This document shows positions 14,622 to 17,094 of a stretch of 17,094 nucleotides of DNA, piece after piece. The DNA comes from PXAH01 sp964605645 (GTDB lineage Bacteria > Omnitrophota > Gorgyraeia > Duberdicusellales > 4484-171), in the NCBI GenBank assembly GCA_964605645.1, contig CAZSDJ010000034.1:1-17094 (forward strand), in the 5' to 3' direction. Position numbers and translations under genes: made by a program. Numbering within the stretch: position 1 is the first letter of the stretch; every line of letters begins with the position of its first letter. The notes beneath the pieces were generated by a model that saw nothing but the letters and a program-made list of their open reading frames with translations, had not been told where the DNA came from and did no database searches.

Positions 14622-15946
14622 TATCTGGTAATCTCCTCAACTATTTTAATAAAGCCAGGAAAAGATTTATCTATACATTTTATGTCATCTATTTTACTCT
14701 TGCCTTCTGCTGCTAAAGCAAAAATTGCTAGACTCATTGCCGTACGATGGTCGCCAAAACTGTTGAAATCAGCCCCGTTATATTTTGCACTGCCTCTTAT
14801 TGTGATTTGACAGCCATTTTGATGATTATCTTTATCGACAATATCTACACCTGATCTAGAAAGATTAGAAAGCATCGAATTTACCCGGTCGGTCTCTTTA
14901 ACCCTTAGCTCATCTAAGCCCTTAATTTGAGTTTGGCCTGAGGCAAAAGATGCCGCCACACAAAGTATCGGCACCTCATCAATCATCACCGGTATCTCCG
15001 GCACCTCTACCTTAGTTGCTTTCAATTCTGAACTTTTAACAATAATATCACCATAAGGCTCTAGCTCATTGTTTTGGTTTTTGATAGTAATATTTGCATT
15101 CATCCGCTGTAAGACCCTAAGCAAGCCACAACGAGTTGGATTAAGATTAACATCTTTGATAGTTATTTGACTATTTTTTAAAATAAGCCCGAGAACAATA
15201 AAAAAAGCAGCAGCCGAAAAATCAGCAGGAATAAATATCTCCTCAGGCAAGTTAAGCTGAACTCCCGGCTTTAAGGTAATTGTCTTTTTATCTATTTTGA
15301 TATTGGCACCAAAAGATTTAAGCATTCTTTCAGTATGATCGCGCGACTGGTAAAGTTCTTCAACTATAGTTTCACCCTGTGCATATAAAGCAGCTAAAAG
15401 CAGGGCAGATTTTACCTGTGCGCTTGCTATATTCAGTTTATAGCTTCTGCCGATTAATTCAGAGACAGGCTCGATCTTTAAGGGTGGATAAATCTCTTCT
15501 TTTTTTTGCTTGTTTATCTTCCTTCCATCAATATTTGCACCCATCTCCGCTAAAGGATAAACCACTCTGCCCATCGGCCTTTTCTCTAGATAACTACCTG
15601 CCCTAAAGGTAGAGCTAAACTTTTGGCCAACTAGCAACCCTGACAATATTCGAATTGTAGTGCCAGAATCACCGGCAAAAAGATCTGCATTTTGATTGTT
15701 AGGAAAATACAATCCTTTGCCTTGAAGATAAATTGTCTCTTTGGAAAATTTATCTTGATAATGCCTTATACCCAGCTTTTTTACACAATCTAAAGTTGCT
15801 TGGATATCATTACTTGCTAAAAATGGATGAATTTTTGTCTTCCTAGGGCTAAGAGAAGAAAAAAGCATGGCGCGATGCGAAATAGACTTATCAGGAGGTA
15901 AAGTTATTTTAGCTTTTATCTTTTTTGCTGGTTCTATAGTATACAT
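14621..15946 (-). CDS. aroA: 3-phosphoshikimate 1-carboxyvinyltransferase (EPSP synthase)
   Basis: The 441-residue cytoplasmic enzyme joins phosphoenolpyruvate and shikimate-3-phosphate in the sixth step of the shikimate pathway. Motifs are PPDKSISHRAM (17-27), SNDIQATLDCV (45-55), AGDSGTTIRIL (91-101), EKRPMGRVVYPLAEMGA (121-137), the catalytic-Asp region VPEIPVMIDEVPIL, ELRVKETDRV and FGDHRTAMS. The position that is Asn in GN(S/A)GT of many homologues is Asp93 here; acidic residues also occur there in some clostridial-type enzymes. The start ATG at 15944-15946 lies only about two bases after the start point predicted for the local promoter, and no ribosome site is visible. Alternatively it is read through from rluD, 61 bases upstream. 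It overlaps the FAH-family gene by one base. Confidence 0.98.
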   Translation of the reverse strand: MYTIEPAKKIKAKITLPPDKSISHRAMLFSSLSPRKTKIHPFLASNDIQATLDCVKKLGIRHYQDKFSKETIYLQGKGLYFPNNQNADLFAGDSGTTIRILSGLLVGQKFSSTFRAGSYLEKRPMGRVVYPLAEMGANIDGRKINKQKKEEIYPPLKIEPVSELIGRSYKLNIASAQVKSALLLAALYAQGETIVEELYQSRDHTERMLKSFGANIKIDKKTITLKPGVQLNLPEEIFIPADFSAAAFFIVLGLILKNSQITIKDVNLNPTRCGLLRVLQRMNANITIKNQNNELEPYGDIIVKSSELKATKVEVPEIPVMIDEVPILCVAASFASGQTQIKGLDELRVKETDRVNSMLSNLSRSGVDIVDKDNHQNGCQITIRGSAKYNGADFNSFGDHRTAMSLAIFALAAEGKSKIDDIKCIDKSFPGFIKIVEEITR

Positions 15947-15954
15947 TGCTCAAT

Positions 15955-15983
15955 ATTTTAGCACAGATAAGTCTAAAATCCAA
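15955..15983 (-). promoter_or_regulatory. Candidate promoter of aroA
   Basis: Minus-strand extended -10 TG-C-TAAAAT (hexamer 15955-15960) sits 17 bp from a weak -35 TTGGAT (15978-15983), in the 61-bp gap after rluD. The predicted start near 15948 almost coincides with the aroA ATG, so the mRNA would be leaderless or nearly so. Confidence 0.45.
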
Positions 15984-16007
15984 TAGAGCGCCTTCACAAC
16001 TAGTATT

Positions 16008-16886
16008 TTATATTAATTGCCTAAAATACTGGGGGAGTTTAGCTTTAAATTCTAATAACTTGCCAGTTACAGGATGTTTAATTTTTATCCGGTAGGCATG
16101 TAAAAAAAGATTCTTATAATTGTCTTTTTTACCGTACTTTTTATCACCAATTATTGGATACCCTAAAAACCTTAAATGCACTCTAATTTGATGCATCCGG
16201 CCAGTTTTAGGTAAAACTGATAAAAGTGCTATCTTGTCTGACCTCCGTAACACCTCTACTTTGGTGTGTGCAGTTTTTGAATTAGATAAACCAACTTCCA
16301 TCTTGAGTCGGTTTTTTTTATTTCTGCGTAAAGAAAGATTAATTTCGAATTTATCATTTTTTGGTTGACCCCAGACTAAAGCATAATATTCTTTTTGAAT
16401 TTCTCGATTTTTAAATTGTTCAACTAAAGCTTGATGGGTTATATTATTTTTGGCTAAAACCATCACTCCACTGGTTTCTTTGTCGAGACGGTGCACAACC
16501 CCGGGCCTTTCTAAATCAATATCAGAAAGCTGTTTTTTCATATACAATAAAGAATTAACTAAAGTTTTATCTTTGTTTTGTCCGTGAGGATGAACAACCA
16601 ATCCTTGCGGCTTATAGACTGCCAGAAGATGATCGTCTTCCCAAAGCACTAAAACCGTCTTTTTATACGGTCTTAGACCTTTGGCAGTTTCAGGTATCTC
16701 AATTTCAACTTTATCACCAGCTGAAAGCAGATAACTCCCCTTTAAGGATTGTTGATTTGTTCTAACAAAACCTTTTTTAATTAATGAAGATATTTTAGAC
16801 CGGGAAAGATCAGCAATTTGAGATGATAAAAACTTATCAAGGCGACTTTTGTCTTGGCCTGAGCCAACTGTAAATATTTTTTTCAT
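16008..16886 (-). CDS. rluD: RluA/RluD-family large-subunit rRNA pseudouridine synthase
   Basis: A 292-residue cytoplasmic protein with an N-terminal S4 RNA-binding domain (about 14-60: SRLDKFLSSQIADLSRSKISSLIKKG) and a pseudouridine synthase domain. The catalytic Asp135 lies in HRLDKETSG (132-140). Other family markers are YKPQGLVVHP (91-100), VLAKN, KEYYALVWG, KTGRMHQIRVHL and GYPIIGDKKYG. It converts specific uridines in 23S rRNA to pseudouridine. RluD-type specificity is inferred from the S4 domain and from its position after lspA, an order also seen in Firmicutes (lspA-ylyB). The ATG at 16884-16886 shares its A with the lspA stop (TGATG). The TTG one codon earlier is also possible but less likely. 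Confidence 0.95.
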   Translation of the reverse strand: MKKIFTVGSGQDKSRLDKFLSSQIADLSRSKISSLIKKGFVRTNQQSLKGSYLLSAGDKVEIEIPETAKGLRPYKKTVLVLWEDDHLLAVYKPQGLVVHPHGQNKDKTLVNSLLYMKKQLSDIDLERPGVVHRLDKETSGVMVLAKNNITHQALVEQFKNREIQKEYYALVWGQPKNDKFEINLSLRRNKKNRLKMEVGLSNSKTAHTKVEVLRRSDKIALLSVLPKTGRMHQIRVHLRFLGYPIIGDKKYGKKDNYKNLFLHAYRIKIKHPVTGKLLEFKAKLPQYFRQLI

Positions 16887-17094
16887 CAAGATCTTTTTCG
16901 TAAAGAATCAATAATTAAAAAAATTGCTCCAACCGTAATACAACTATCAGATAGATTAAAGACCGGCCAAAATTTTAAATCAATATAATCAACTACAGCA
17001 CCCAGCATCAGGCGATCAATTAAGTTCGAAAAAGCACCGCCAAAGATAAGCCCGGTTGTGATTAAAAAAAGTAGGCTCTTTTTTTGTTCTTTTT
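16886..17094 (-). CDS. lspA: Lipoprotein signal peptidase (signal peptidase II), C-terminal fragment
   Basis: Sixty-nine codons are visible up to the TGA at 16886-16888; the start is beyond the right edge. The fragment reads TTGLIFGGAFSNLIDRL, then GAVVDYIDL, WPVFNLSDSCITVGAIFLI and a basic RKRS end. This matches the last two membrane helices of LspA, with both catalytic aspartates in place (NLIDR and FNLSDS). The usual Gly before the first Asn is Ser, and the usual FN.AD is FNLSD. The enzyme removes signal peptides from diacylglyceryl-modified prolipoproteins in the inner membrane. It overlaps rluD by one base, so the two are surely one transcript. Confidence 0.95.
   Translation of the reverse strand, partial: KEQKKSLLFLITTGLIFGGAFSNLIDRLMLGAVVDYIDLKFWPVFNLSDSCITVGAIFLIIDSLRKRS

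Noticed and set aside
14711..14900. Asp for Asn in the AroA GNSGT motif as a sign of altered function
   Set aside because: The Asp is at residue 93 and acidic residues occur at this position in other EPSP synthases, so it is recorded only in the gene entry.

Overview
This is a low-GC bacterial window. Every gene I can support lies on the minus strand, so transcription runs from high to low coordinates. It is mostly core housekeeping: lspA, rluD, aroA, valS, nadC, uvrB, coaX and groES-groEL. Added to these are two HD-GYP-type cyclic-di-GMP signalling proteins, one orphan type IV pilin-like protein, one 2-oxoacid:ferredoxin oxidoreductase subunit cut by the left edge, and lspA cut by the right edge. 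A CIRCE operator before groES, the lspA-rluD pair (also found in Firmicutes, lspA-ylyB), a ferredoxin-dependent oxoacid oxidoreductase, a pseudopilin and dispersed palindromes of the ATTCCCC...GGGGAAT type together suggest an uncultivated, probably anaerobic Gram-negative-like lineage such as Omnitrophota or Margulisbacteria. That placement is only an inference.

Layout from right to left (direction of transcription): lspA overlaps rluD by one base. After 61 bp comes aroA, which overlaps a fumarylacetoacetate-hydrolase-family gene by one base. After an 81-95 bp spacer with a possible promoter comes a pilin-like gene (13044-13889) whose C-terminus is a repeat-built, aspartate-rich tail. Sixty-three bases on, with no visible terminator, is a TTG-started CHASE2 / three-TM / degenerate GGDEF / HD-GYP membrane protein. 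One base after its stop is a YjbQ-family gene. A short spacer carrying a promoter precedes valS, and nadC starts one base after the valS stop. uvrB and coaX follow closely. groES-groEL have their own promoter and CIRCE site (3872-3928) and end in a strong intrinsic terminator (1827-1869). Immediately beyond is the promoter of a soluble PAS-PAS-HD-GYP protein (431-1777). A 324-bp gap follows, holding three related palindromic repeat units and a promoter, and then the start of the oxidoreductase gamma subunit.

The annotation contains no obviously new defence or mobile system. The best candidates for a second look are the aspartate-tailed pseudopilin with nested in-frame repeats, its linkage to the CHASE2-HD-GYP receptor and YjbQ, and the mosaic palindromes at 224-388.
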